Below, piece after piece: positions 1 to 26,159 of a stretch of DNA of 64,000 bases. This stretch comes from Hirundichthys speculiger (lineage: Eukaryota; Chordata; Actinopteri; Beloniformes; Exocoetidae). Under the pieces are notes generated by a model that saw only the letters and a program-made list of their open reading frames with translations, was not told where the DNA came from and did no database searches. Position numbers and translations under genes: made by a program. Position 1 is the stretch's first letter, and each line of letters starts with the position of its first letter. The DNA lies in contig JAGFBZ010000261.1 of NCBI GenBank assembly GCA_018398805.1, positions 2,356,001-2,420,000 of the forward strand. Reading direction: 5' to 3'.

Positions 1-90
1 CTCCTCGCAGCTCCTTTTCCACGCCCTTCCTCTGCTTCGTTTTGGGGAAACACAGCACGACGCCAACAATCCTTGGCATGTTTGGCTACT

Positions 91-98
91 TATAAATA
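91..98 (+). promoter_or_regulatory. cdcp1: TATA box of cdcp1
   Basis: TATAAATA lies about 320 bases upstream of the cdcp1 start codon, followed by GC-rich sequence. A start site about 30 bases downstream (near 121-125) would give a 5' UTR of roughly 290 bases. This is inferred from motif and spacing only. Confidence 0.5.
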
Positions 99-275
99 GG
101 GCGCCCATTGTATTACACAGCAGGGATAGTCACGCATGGGCCAAAGTCCCATCAAACTAGCTGCTCTGTGGTGTTTTTAGCTCAAAAGCACAGCGGTAGG
201 GCCTGAAATTCACGTCAAGTCTAGGCAGGTAATCTACCGGTGGGCCACGCCCTCCGCCGCGCAGCGGGCAGGTAA

Positions 276-347
276 ATGTCGAGCAGGAAGTGTCTCTGTC
301 AGCGTCGTGTTGTTGTGAAGTCGCCGAAAATGAAGGCTTGTGCCTGA
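276..347 (+). other. Upstream ORF in the cdcp1 leader
   Basis: A 23-codon open frame starts at ATG 276, has an in-frame second ATG at 330, and stops at TGA 345-347, 67 bases before the cdcp1 start. A shorter upstream frame runs from ATG 136 to TAG 178-180. Both lie in the transcript only if the TATA box at 91 sets its start. CAG|GTAAAT at 269-276 also resembles a splice donor, so part of the leader could be removed. Confidence 0.35.
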
Positions 348-414
348 AACAGAAACGACTGCTTCATTTCTTCACTTTTTACACCTATTTTTAAAATCTT
401 AATTTTCGTGAAAT

Positions 415-15186
<14,772 letters not shown>

Positions 15187-16300
15187 ATCCGTTACAGCGC
15201 CATGTGTCTGTGGGCTGACGTAAACATCTATGCCTGGATCACACTCAGGGAATCTGAGTTCTTCTTGATGAGCTGCTTCGAGAACCGTGTTTTTAGAGCT
15301 TTAAGACAGAAACTGTGAGCTGTGACTTCAGGAATAGTTGGGTGGAATATCTGCATTGTTGCTGAGAGTCAAATGAGAAGATTGATGCTGGTGCCATGTT
15401 TTTATGTCAAATGGCGAAGCTACTGTCAGCAGCATAAAACTTGAAATGGAAATCTGTATCTGGTATCAGTATTGTGACTTTTGTAGTCTTGCTGATGCAG
15501 TAGTCAGATTTCCAACAATAATCTTTCTGCTCGACTTTGAAGATGCTCGTTGGCAATGTTATGTGGATTTTTTTATTTTTATTTTTATTTTTTTGTTGTT
15601 TGACTTTTGTGGAAAATAGATATGCATCAGAAGGGGAGGGCAAATACTTTTTGTTGCATTTGAGAAATGTGACCAGTTCTCACCTACAGGAGAGAATAAC
15701 GGCAATGTAAGTTAAGTTTTTTTTTTTTTTTTGTCACACAAGATGTTTCCAGTTGCTTTTTTTGGTGAAATAAGCAAACACAGCTACATCCGATCTGTCG
15801 CAATACCACTTGTGACCTTAAGGGGGAATTGTGGCTCTTTTGCTGCGGAGACAAAAGTGGACTGGCACACCCTGTAATACCAGTTTGTCCCACTAGACTT
15901 TCATGTAATGTTTCTTAGCCATGGGCTAACATTCTTGTTATATGCGTCCCCCGTCTGGTCAGAATTGGTACTGCTACAGTTAGTGGGTTTCAACAAATGT
16001 ATAAAACTATTTTGCACAACTGATTTCTAAATTACTCCCCCATTTGCATTTACTTTTTTTTTTTTTATACACACCTTGAATACACGCTCAGCAACAAAAT
16101 CACAAAACTGTAACAATTTCTTTTAAGTCTCTGCCTTCATGAGCTGAGACTTTTGAAAATGGGCAAGTAACTGGTCTGTGTTTAAGGTTTTATTTCAAAC
16201 GTTGTTTACATGTCTTTAAAGATTTCTTTTTTGTTCTTTACTTGTAAATATAATTTAGTGTTTTTGAAATAAACTCAAGGAAATTGTTCAAAGGATAAAA
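15187..16300 (+). other. cdcp1: cdcp1 3' UTR with poly(A) signal at 16268-16273
   Basis: AATAAA at 16268 follows about 1.08 kb of non-coding sequence after the stop codon, and is followed by T/G-rich sequence. A MITE fragment (15,780-16,000) is embedded in this UTR. Confidence 0.6.
15775..15998. mobile_element. MITE in the cdcp1 3' UTR
   Basis: The left end (CTGTCGCAATACCACTTGTG) and right end (TCAGAATTGGTACTGCTACA) are imperfect inverted repeats, about 30 bases each, with GGGGG/CCCCC continuing inward. The same termini bound the element at 42,014-42,274. No coding capacity. Confidence 0.55.
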
Positions 16301-16667
16301 ACCTTGCTCCTTGTGGTGATGACTGCCATCACACACAAAAGCAGTGACATTCAGTTTTCCATCTGAAATTGAGACTCTGACCTTTTGTATTTTGACTGGT
16401 GGAAATATTTTCAACCGCAGCTCAAGCCATGAAAAACAGTGTGAAAGAGGGTGTGGAAGAACTTCAGACTTTACAGCTGGTGTTTACCGTGGAGAAGGAC
16501 TGGGAAAAACAGTAGCAGAAGCCAGGTTGTAATAGTCACATGGTTTTTTGTGTTTTTTGTTTTCCAGCTTTATGGAGCGAGGTTCAGTATTTTCAGATGA
16601 CTAGTCACAAGAGTGACATAAAATGTTTACTTCAACAAAAGACAATGTAGGAATGAATATTTATAGT

Positions 16668-16673
16668 TTTATT
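16668..16673 (-). other. clec3b: Probable poly(A) signal of clec3b
   Basis: On the minus strand this reads AATAAA, about 680 bases after the clec3b stop. Another AATAAA on the same strand lies near 16,938. cdcp1 and clec3b are convergent, and their 3' ends are only about 0.4 kb apart. Confidence 0.4.
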
Positions 16674-17262
16674 GAAAGTCAGTTCACTGGTGACATTACA
16701 CTAGACTTTATAAGAGAGTACAATGTTTGTAAACAGGAATAGATGAAGATTTGGTTACTTATAAAAAGAAAAGCAATATCAAACATGACTTAAGTTTCAT
16801 GTGACTCTTGTCGTTAAATACAGCGAAGCTTAAACCAGCAGCTCTCAACCAGTGAGTCATAGAGCTGCAATACGGGAGTGCACATGAGGAAATAATGAAA
16901 ATATACACCTAATTGTCATCAGTGCCAGCACCAACACCCTTTTATTACTAGAATTTTAAGCTATGAGTTTCTACTGTACTGTTTATATTCTAATATTGTT
17001 GGATGGATTTTTAGTTCAAAGATGCACAGAAATCTCTGAAATGACTACAGACCACATTGTCCCACAGTCTTCTCTTCCCAGGACTGGATTCTTTTCGTTT
17101 GGTTTCATTGTAACCACAAGGTATGCTGCAAATGACATACCAGCACATCACTTTTGTCAGAATAACCTCTCATGTAACCTGACTGTGGGCTCTACATCTC
17201 ATTTTGGCTCCTGATGCTGTTGAGAGCCACTGGTTTAAACTTCTTGAGAATAGCAGGCAGAA

Positions 17263-17298
17263 AGCGTGTGTGCGCGCATGCACACAAACACACACAAA
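17263..17298. repeat. Alternating purine-pyrimidine inverted repeat
   Basis: GTGTGTGCGCGCATGCACAC and the (CA)n after it form a strictly alternating tract that is also nearly self-complementary. It lies in the clec3b 3' UTR. Confidence 0.6.
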
Positions 17299-17352
17299 TG
17301 TGCTCAAAGCAGCTATAACAAGTAAGTGCAGTCTATGATGAGATAAATGTGA

Positions 17353-19573
17353 TCAAACAATGTTGAACTGGCAGACGGAGGGCCTCTCCTCACGACAGTT
17401 CTCGTCAAGCCACTTCCCCTGGGAGGCCGTGGACTGGACCGCACAGTTCTGGGACTTGCCACCGTCTGGCTGCGGTGACCTGGAGTTGGACGTGTCCCAG
17501 TTTTTGTATGTGATCGCGAAGCCGGTTTGATCCATCCAGGTGCCCTCAGTCATCAAGTCATTGATGCCCAGCCAGACTTGTGCGTCCGGGCCGATGCTGT
17601 GGCGGATGTAGTCTCTGAGCTGGTTGTTTTCGTCGCTGGATGCGGGTGTGCCGAGGACACCACCCAGGGCGTTGCAGTCCTCACTGGCAGTGTGATAACG
17701 TTTCTTCATAGGTTCAGCCAAGAAGCACTTGCCGTGGATCTTTATGCCTTTTAAACAGACTGAAGAGAACGCAAAGGAAACAAATGATCAGACAAATAAA
17801 ACTGACGGTTTTCTCTGAGAATTAGGCAGCTAGGATTTTTCTGACACTCCTTTGATGTAACAACATGGACAAAGATGTTTTTGCATAATTGCAAGCTGCT
17901 CAGTTGTTCTCAACATGAGAAAAATCAAAAGAATCTTTGAGGTGAATATGTTTTCACTTTGCTGGAGCAACTGGACATCATTTGGTGTGCTGAAGAACAG
18001 GTCAGACATGGACATGCCATGTGTTGTCCAGATGAAACTTCAAAAGCTGTCTGTGTCCCATCTGTCTTCGTATTTAGAAGTACACCACAGACTGTTGACT
18101 CCAGCTTGATTATGTCATGGACCCTGAACTGTAATCCACGTCAGACAGCCAACACTTCTGGCTCCTTCAGCTTTATGATCAGTCACTCAGTCATTTAGAT
18201 GGAAGCTTCAGCTCAAGTTGGACATTTAGATGTTTCTAGTCTTAAACTTTGATTTAGATTTCACAAACTGTTTACTGCTACTTTTTTTTGTCATAAATGA
18301 TGATTCAAAGTTGTCTGGCTTCAGAAGCTAAAGTTCTTGGCATTTAGAACTGAGCTTTCAACAGTGTGGACAAATGAATCTTGTCGAGGCCTCATTACTC
18401 TGAATATTAATGTGGCTGATCAAAAGTTATACAATTCTGTTAACTTGAGTTTTTAAAGATTTTTTTTTTGTCTTGATGACTTAAGAAATAACTTTTTCAC
18501 TCAGCATTTATCATTTCTGAACTTTATCTTACGATTTCTTTTCATTTGTTTCTTTCTTTTAGGGGTCACCACAACAGATCCTTCTTTACATATTGATTTG
18601 ATGTGAGTTTTTACATTAGGTACCCTTCCCAATACAACCTTCTCCATTTCTCCATGCTTGTGACCAGCATTATGAGAGGCTGAGAGAACTTACCTTGACC
18701 CGGGACACTTTGACATGTGTTGGAGCTGGGGATTGAACCAGCAACTGCTTAGAGGGGACCCGACCCACTATACCACAGATTGTTGATTTTAGTTAAACAA
18801 TCAGGTTCACTGAAAGAACTGTAACTTCCTTGCATAAAAACAAAGTTTAAAAATTATTTGATGGACACCTTATATGCTACTTCATATGCAAGTCAGCTGG
18901 TGAAAAATTAAAGTGATAGAAAAAAACAAAAAAAACTAGAAAATATTTTTTACCCACTGATGTCTGACGGGGGAAACATTGATTATTGGATTTACAAAAT
19001 AAAAATGTTGATGTTTGAGACAAGTAAAGAATGAAATAGAAGATTATTGTTTGAAAGCCATGAATTTAAACTGAATATTGGTCAAATAAGACACATTATT
19101 AATTAAAGTAACACAATTTAAAAAAAAAAAAATCATCCATCCTCCCAAATACAACACAGTATATTGTCACAGTATATTGATGGCTAAAACCAGCCAAACA
19201 CATTTATCTTTGTTAGCTGTGGACAAATTGTTAGGTTTACCTGTTTGCAGCGCCTGTTGCTCCTTCAGCAGGTTGAGCTCCTGGACGATGTCATCTATTT
19301 GTTTCTGCAGATCCACAACTGCAGCATCTCTCGATGTATCTGATTCCACACACAAATGAATTCAAAGGTGACTTAAAATTAAATTAAAGAATTGTAAACA
19401 AGACTGTTTCAAAGAAAGAAGCAATCTGTTGCCAAATCTATCCAGGATTCACCCTAAAAGTGTTCTCTCCATCTACCTTTTTTCACTGGTTTCTTCTTGG
19501 TTGTGGTCTGCTGAAAGGAGTAGTGCGAGAGCAGCAGCACTCCGAGCAGCACACACACTCCTCTGAACTCCAT
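17353..19573 (-). CDS. clec3b: Tetranectin, C-type lectin domain family 3 member B (3 exons, span)
   Basis: Exons on the minus strand: 19573-19477, 19339-19241 and 17759-17353, joined in phase 1 at both junctions, giving 200 residues (human 202). Exon 1: signal peptide MEFRGVCVLLGVLLLSHYSF followed by the lysine-rich TTTKKKPVKK, the heparin-binding part in the family. Exon 2: a heptad helix (VDLQKQIDDIVQELNLLKEQ) that forms the trimeric coiled coil. Exon 3: C-type lectin domain opening VCLKG, with six cysteines, WLGINDLMTEGTW, the calcium/kringle-binding loop PQPDGGKSQNCAV, and the end CQFNIV. Known role: secreted trimer that binds plasminogen kringle 4 and heparin, linked to bone and matrix. 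Exon limits agree with the human gene. No defects seen. Confidence 0.95.
18563..18790. repeat. Dispersed teleost repeat in clec3b intron 2
   Basis: GGGGTCACCACAACAGATCC, then CTTCCCAATACAACCTTCTC, then GGATTGAACCAGCAACTGCT follows the order of a very common fish repeat. The copy is diverged and has no coding potential. The rest of the intron (17,760-19,240) shows nothing further. Confidence 0.5.
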
Positions 19574-19599
19574 GGCGAGACCTGTTGAATCAGGCTGCT

Positions 19600-22200
19600 G
19601 CGACGTGGACTCGCAATTTATCCGTCTCCCTCACACCCTCCCTCTCATCTTTCTGGACAAGGAAAAGTACTGAAGTCCATAACTGCTGTTTGTAAGAATA
19701 ACAGAGTGACCTCAAGAGCCTTTAAGGATGGAGTGTGTGCCTCACATCTGGCTCCAGACTCTTCATGTTGGAGGCTGAGTGCCCATCAGAGCCAGGCCTG
19801 GGGGACAGGTGCAGACAGTACAGAGCAGCCATTACATAATCCCTCTGCAGCCTTCACCAGCATGGATGAAGAAAAGAAATAAACACAGACTCGTGTGTTG
19901 TATAAACGGTTTACTTCTTGGCTCAAAAGACTGTTTAAATCAGAGAAGACCAAGAGTTGTGGTTCTACAAGTTGACAAAGAAAAAAAGAAATCAAGTCAG
20001 GTAAAATGGAGTTCATTGGAAATGTTTTCACAATATCATGTAGTAGGCTTGAAATGTAGCACTGCTCTTTTAATCTATAAATGCAGACAGTTTTTAAGTG
20101 GCAGTATATTGGAAATTGCTTTGGAGCCGTCTGCTTTCAGCCTTTGTGCACACTCTGCAACAGTCTGGGGGAAAAGAGTGGAAATACCCAGAGCCACATC
20201 TGGTCTCTCTGTAAAACTTCCTCAGCACGAGATCCTGGCTGACACGTGGCAGACACTAAAGGACCCAGAGAGGCTGGACGGCTCCTGTGCAGAGAGGACA
20301 CGTTTGGTCACCAAAGTTTAGAGTGCTGCATGCGTTTCCTCCACTGAAATATGAGTAAAGTAAACCAGTGCAGGACAAAAACACCAGTCTACTGTAAAAG
20401 CAACGTCTATATCAGGCCAGTATCCTGGCATTTATGATGAAACAGAGATATCAACATTGTTCTGATAAAAGCCCTATGCAAAATCATCATTGTCATAGTA
20501 TTAAAACACCCCTTTATGTAGAGGAGCTTTCAACATGTTTTAATGTTATCATTCCTCCTCATAACTAGATTTTATTGTGTCCCTTTTTTTTTTCTCAACT
20601 ACCATGCTCAGATGTGTAACACCTGAGACGTACCATGCCTTTTGTAATGGGCTGCAGACTGTAGTTTCACATTCTTTTGCTGAAAAAAAAAAAAATGTAT
20701 GGTTGCCCCTGGAAAATATGAGATGGAAGTCATGAAATCAGATTTTATTGCTCTAAAATCTCAATGTACTTTTCTACATTAATGGAGCCAGACATGTAAC
20801 TGGCCTTTGCCAAAAGCACTGATCCACTTCAGGATTACCAGTCTGGCTGTTGGACTTGCTGCTGATAAACAGACTTGTATGGTCTCTTTCCTCTTTAGCT
20901 TACAACACACAGCACCCAAATTATTTATATGCATACTTGTTGGCCTCTAGTATCACCCCCACCCTCCAAATTCACCTGTTGTGCAGTTGTGTAAAAATAA
21001 GGCAATCTGAGTGGTGTTTTGTGATCTCACTCCTGGTTTTTATAAGCAGCTGATAAAAGAGGTGACCCCTGGGAGGTAGTTCAGGCTGGCATCTCAAACA
21101 GCGCTTTATGCTCCAGAATAACAGCCTGTTGAAGTTGGTCTCTGCATCGTTCTTGAGATTTGTAACTGAGCTTTTCTCCATTGAAACGGATTTTTGAAAC
21201 ATTTGTCTTCCTTGCTGGTTTGCCTGGAGAAGTTCTAATAGTATTTCTGGCACTTTTTAACATTTGTCGTCATGAGTAGTCACGACAACAAAGTTGTTTG
21301 GATGTGGAGGGAGCAGATTAGCTTTCCAAAGCTAAAGATCAGAAAAAAAAAGATCTCAAATGTATCGTGAGTTGAATTGGAAAGGTCAAGGATACCGAGC
21401 ATGCCTCGATGAGCATGTGGAGTGTGAGATCCCTGAGAGATGGGATGGATGAACTTGTTGCCCTGACAGGAGACAGGAGTTGTGTTTTTATGAGATGTGG
21501 CTGCAGGAGCCTGTTCTGAACCTCCAGCAACTCTCTGCATGGATGATACCGGTGGACTTAAAACTTCACGCAGGACAACAGAAGTGGGGGGAGCTTCCAG
21601 TTTAACAACAAATGGTGAAATCCTGGACGTGACTGTGAAGGAGCACCTTAGCATCGCAGACGTTGCATTGTTGGATGCAAGTTTCCATCGACGCAGACTA
21701 ATGAGAGGAATTCACCTGTTTGATCTCTTATCAGACACAGGTTTGGCTAATGTTCCAGCACCAAATCATGATGACAATCACATATTTAAAATTATACTTA
21801 ATATTTATTCTCTCTCACTCTAAACTGAACCTGACTTTCTGATTTGGAGTTGTTTTCAATTTAACATTTAGTTGACAGAAATGATCATGAAGTTGTTTGT
21901 TTTGTTTTTTTTTTTTTTTTTTTTTTACTTTTTGAATTACTGTCAGATTCTCGTATCCACATACTGGAATCTGTTTTTAAGAGAAAAAACAAGCAATTTG
22001 AAAATATTACAAGACAAATGTTAAAAAAAAATATCAAGAAGCCAACCAAACGTGTAGTATATCATATCTCTGATGAGAACAACTCCAGGAACTTCTAAAC
22101 AGGTTCATCAGCAATTCTGATGCCAGCTAATAAAGGTTGTTAGGTGCCAACACAACAGAAAAGACAAGCAACGTGTAAAAAAAAATTATACATTTTAATT
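19600..22200. other. clec3b-exosc7 intergenic region
   Basis: This 2.6-kb stretch lies upstream of clec3b and downstream of exosc7. A TATA-like GATAAATTG (minus strand, near 19,611) sits about 40 bases before the clec3b start codon. ATTAAA (minus strand, 22,194-22,199) may serve as exosc7 poly(A) signal. Overlapping open frames on both strands at 21,280-21,823 have no recognisable domain. No RNA gene seen. Confidence 0.4.
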
Positions 22201-22246
22201 GAAAAGAATGTGTACATGTAAATAAATACAGTAGAAACTGCTGATT

Positions 22247-25200
22247 TTAACCCAGAAAGCCAACTTTCTGTCTCTTCTTTCCCAGAGTCTCTTCCTGCTG
22301 CAGCAGCTTCATGAGTGGAGCATGAAGAGCTTTCCCGACTCGCTTACCTGTCTGCAAAATAAAATAAAATAAAATAACAATCATGCAGTTATTCTGCTGT
22401 TGCTTTGTTTTTACAGGTACTTCTACCAAAATGCAAAAAGTTTAAAACCCATCTATTTGAAGAAAAAAAAAAAAAAGGGTGACGGTCAATTGATACTGTT
22501 TTAAAACTCAATATGGCACTTAAAAACAATAAAATCACACTATGTTAATTCCTCGGCTGTAGTGAGAGGAGGCCAGGTGGCCCAAAAGGAAGACCGCTCT
22601 CACCTCTGTCATTTCAAAGATGCTCTCCTGGATCCAGGCTGCCTCCTCCCACCTTCCTCACACAGGTGACCGTGCCCTTGTGTGTGACAGCGATGATGAG
22701 GCTCGCCACAGAGCAGGCCTTCTCCTGCAGAGTCGCATCCACTACGTGCCTGTGGCCCACCTGGTCAGCAAGAGCCAGACGTTACGTATCACCGTTTGTG
22801 TGAGAGCAGCCTTCACCTCTGAAAATCAGCAGCGAGCTCACCTTGCACAAGGTCACTATGCAGGGAACGTGTTCTACATTAAGTCTCATGCAGTCATAAG
22901 GGTCATCAGAGAGCTCAATCTCCTTCCCTCCTTCATCATCCGTTGATATGTGAACTCTGGGAATTCTGTTGGAGAGGTGATCACATCACTGTTTACTTAC
23001 TGAATAGCTTTGTTGACTACATAAATGAGCAATGAGCCCATATGACTGACAGAGTGTAGGATCTAGTGATCTCAACTTAATTACTCAGATACTCACTTAG
23101 TGTTAAAGAGAGCTGCTTTGATGGCTATTGAGATGGCATCGTACAGATTTCCATCACACTGAAGGAGCTGTGAAAGGAACCACAATGTGAAATTTCATCT
23201 ATTTGGACTGGATTTTACCACATACATGCAGAAATGCTCTCAAGGTCATTTTTCATATTATACATATAGAGACAGATACTTAATGAATCAGACAAACAGC
23301 TAATCCATTTTCTTGATTAATAAATGTGTAATTTAATATCCAGATTTTAAGAAAATGGTGACAGATGCACTGTGTGATTTCCCAAAGTCTGAGGTAGCTT
23401 TTTAAAACTTGTTGTCCAAGCAACAGTCCCAAATCACAAAATATTAAATCACAAAAGACTCAACAAACTGGACTGTGAATGTGACCAATTGAAATCAGAG
23501 AATTTGAGAAAAAATGATTAATCGTCAAATTAACTGCTTTTCTCTGAAGGTAAAAAAATATTTTATGTTGTCCTTAATAGCAACCATCAAAAACCAGGTA
23601 GACAACCTTTTGTCAGAGAGAACTGAGGGTAAAATGATAAATAAAATCTATTTCTATATTGTAGCTCAGAGTATTCTATCACTGCTGAGATGTTTCCTCC
23701 TGAAAAAGACCTCGGTTTAACTCTGGAATTTGCCATAAAGAGAGTATTCTATCATGTTTCATGACTATGATCTTGCCAGGTCTCCCTCTAAAACACAATT
23801 TTGTATCTCAGAGGGAATTTGTGGGTAAATAAAGCACAAAGAAATAATTAATAAACAAAAATAAAATGTCTTACTTTTCATGTGAAAAGCATGTAAAAGG
23901 AGTGCAATAATGAACGGAGGTCCTTTGAAGACTTGGTTGTGTTGATCATACCAAAAAAAAAAAAAAAAAAAAAAAAAAGCAACACTGGATGCTACCACTC
24001 ACCAGCACGTCCACGTAGAGCACCCAGCAGTGCTCTCCATCACTTATGCAGAGGCCCTTCAGGTCCAGGCTGCGCTTGTTGTTGAAGACTTTGTAAAGAG
24101 TGTTACTCAGCTCTGTCCCCAGCTCCTCGCCTCCTCTGCCCTCAAACTCAGGCGTTGCATTAGCTGAACTGGTGACAGAAGAGAAAAGATACAGGTTAGT
24201 AACAGGAAAATAATTTGAAAAATGTATCCTCTCTGGAATTCATAAGGCAAAACGATGGGGGGAGGATAAAATTACCCCAATATAATATTGCAGAAAGTAT
24301 GATTTGCGGGAGACCAACAGGGAATAGGTGACAACACCACCACCTACTGGCTGGATGCCCCAGAACAGAACAGGCCAGGGACACTGAGCTAGTCTGGCTA
24401 TGATAAACTGTAGAGGTGGTGCATCTATTAATCCCCGCTGTCTCTGGTGAAAGTTTGTAAAACCTCTAGATAAAGACTGAGGTAGGCTTCAGTGGTTATC
24501 TTCAACGCTCCAACAACGTGGCCACGCACATAACTCAATCCACTAAAGTGACCTTTGACCATCATGATTCTTCTAACTTTGTAGAGTGTGCAGACTTCCA
24601 AACCTCTGTGGTGTTGGCTTTATACAAAATAACTGCATGACATATTCAAAACAACCTGTGTGCCTGCCGTCTTGTAGGAACCTCAGTACAGGACTGTTAC
24701 TATTCATCTATCCAACCATCCATCACTGCTTTTCCAAGTTCAGGTCACAGGAGCAACACTTCCAGAGGAATGTTGAGTCGTTCCCAGACAGCCAGGAGAA
24801 GTAATCTCTCTCCAGCAGCATGTCCTGGGTGTGCTAGGGCCTCCTCCTGATTGAACATGCACAAAACTCCTTCCCAGAGAACTTCTTTACTACAAGTCTC
24901 CCTAAAATGACAGAACTTCTCACCTCATCTCGAGTTTTTTTGTACACCTTTATTACTGCAGACACTGCACTGATCTGCCTGTCGATCTCCAGCTCAATTG
25001 CCATCTCAATAATCCTGTTCAGGTCTTATATCTGACCTCCTTAATCAAAAGAAATGACCATTAGCATCATTAGCATGACTGTGGCACTACCCTGGTCTCT
25101 GGAAGGTACTGAAAATACAGGGGTATTGAACAATATAGAGTTTTGATACTCAATGGTATGGAAGCAATAATGATCAATACCAGAAATAAAACAGTTGGAG

Positions 25201-26029
25201 TAAGTCCCCCCCCCCCCCCCCCCCCCATAATGCATGTGGGGGGGGGGGGGGGGGGGGGCATGTATGGAAAAACATACTCTGCTACACCATTATAAAGTGA
25301 AATAACATAGATTTTCGTGTATATTTCTTTTATGTGTACATTTTTATGAACTTGAATATGATTAATAACTGATGGCCAGCCTCTTGAACGTTACTCTGCC
25401 AAGCATACCTACCAATCAACAAAGAACTCCAAATAACCTTCGTCTGGCACCAGTGGCCTTGGTTTTCCAATCTCAGCCTTGACCCCAACAAGAACTGCTG
25501 TGTACCCCTAAAAGCAAAAAGTAAGAGAGACAGAGAGAGAGAGAGAGAAGTCAATAGACGAATCTCCCTAAAAAACACTGTACTGTGATTAAGTATAAAA
25601 GTTTAGCTGTCACTAATATGTAGGGGTGTGTGCAGCTGGAATCGTTGGTGGGATCAGACTCTGAAGCTTCTTTTGTTCCCACAAGAAAACGAATGAACAT
25701 GGAACTGAAAAACGAATTTGTTTCCTTTACCAGTGTGACTTTCGCCGATCCGTCTGTGTTGGACACCACGTCTGTCTCTATTTCCATGTGTCTGTAGTCT
25801 TCGCAGCCTCTTCCGTCCACCCGTAAATCATCCTGACGACAACCAGGAGAATCACGTCAATAAAAGCAGCCGCAATGCAGACGCAGCGGTCCACCTTTGC
25901 AGCTCGTGGCTAAAGTAGCAAACAGATAATTTATTACAGGACTTCAATCCAACATATCACTTAAAAACTCACCCTTATCCCGTGTAAGACATACACTTTT
26001 TCAGCCTCACTTAGCTGCACCGTTGCCAT
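22247..26029 (-). CDS. exosc7: Exosome complex component RRP42/EXOSC7 (8 exons, span)
   Basis: Minus-strand exons: 26029-25973, 25832-25731, 25507-25413, 24168-24003, 23167-23097, 22965-22842, 22760-22604 and 22351-22247. Phases match throughout, and the protein is 291 residues, exactly the human length, if one surplus base in exon 7 is ignored. Landmarks: MATVQLSEAEKVYVLHGIR, LRVDGRGCEDYR, LVGVKAEIGKP, GYLEFFVDC, EFEGRGG, HCWVLYVDVL, DAISIAIKAAL, ELSDDPYDC, HVVDATLQEKAC and the C-terminus KKRQKVGFLG. Known role: one of six RNase PH-fold subunits in the barrel of the nuclear and cytoplasmic RNA exosome, structural rather than catalytic. Exon 7 reads GAT CCA GGA GAG at 22634-22623 where DPES is expected; the literal frame stops shortly after. 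Exon 8 begins with a donor-like ACAGGTAAGC. Confidence 0.93.
24690..25030. repeat. Degraded dispersed fish repeat in exosc7 intron 3
   Basis: Phrases such as AGTCGTTCCCAGACAGCCAG, CATGTCCTGGGTGTGCTAGG and TATTACTGCAGACACTGCAC follow the order of a very abundant teleost LINE-derived repeat. It is strongly diverged, and I cannot fix its class or strand. Confidence 0.5.
25206..25258. repeat. C21 - 11-base loop - G21 homopolymer hairpin
   Basis: A run of 21 C is followed by ATAATGCATGT and then 21 G, in exosc7 intron 3. The arms are perfectly complementary and equal in length. As DNA or RNA this can form a 21-bp all-GC stem, or G-quadruplex/i-motif structures. Confidence 0.9.
25520..25550. repeat. 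(GA)n microsatellite
   Basis: A purine run AGAGAGACAGAGAGAGAGAG sits about 15 bases upstream of exosc7 exon 3 on the coding strand, where it reads as a (CT)n pyrimidine tract before the acceptor. Confidence 0.8.
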
Positions 26030-26044
26030 GTTGCGGGAACCACT

Positions 26045-26150
26045 GGTTGCTTCTTCTTCTTCTTCTGCTTTCGCCTCAATTATTTTTCTTCTTCGTCGTG
26101 TCAATAACGGCTCGAGCAACCAACGTTAAGGTGTATTACTGCCGCCAACT
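26045..26150 (-). repeat. GAAGAAG-tailed dispersed repeat at the exosc7 start
   Basis: Read on the minus strand, AGTTGGCGGCAGTAATACAC leads to a (GAAGAAG)n tail that ends about 20 bases before the exosc7 start codon. A second member of the family, also ending (GAAGAA)n, lies at about 46,005-46,085. It overlaps the exosc7 core promoter or 5' UTR. Confidence 0.55.
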
Positions 26151-26159
26151 GGAATAAAA

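Noticed and set aside
21280..21823. Overlapping 124- and 108-codon frames between clec3b and exosc7
   Set aside because: Long for chance, but no domain, no splice context and no recognisable similarity; left as unannotated.
22620..22946. 108-codon plus-strand frame
   Set aside because: Antisense shadow of exosc7 exons 6 and 7.
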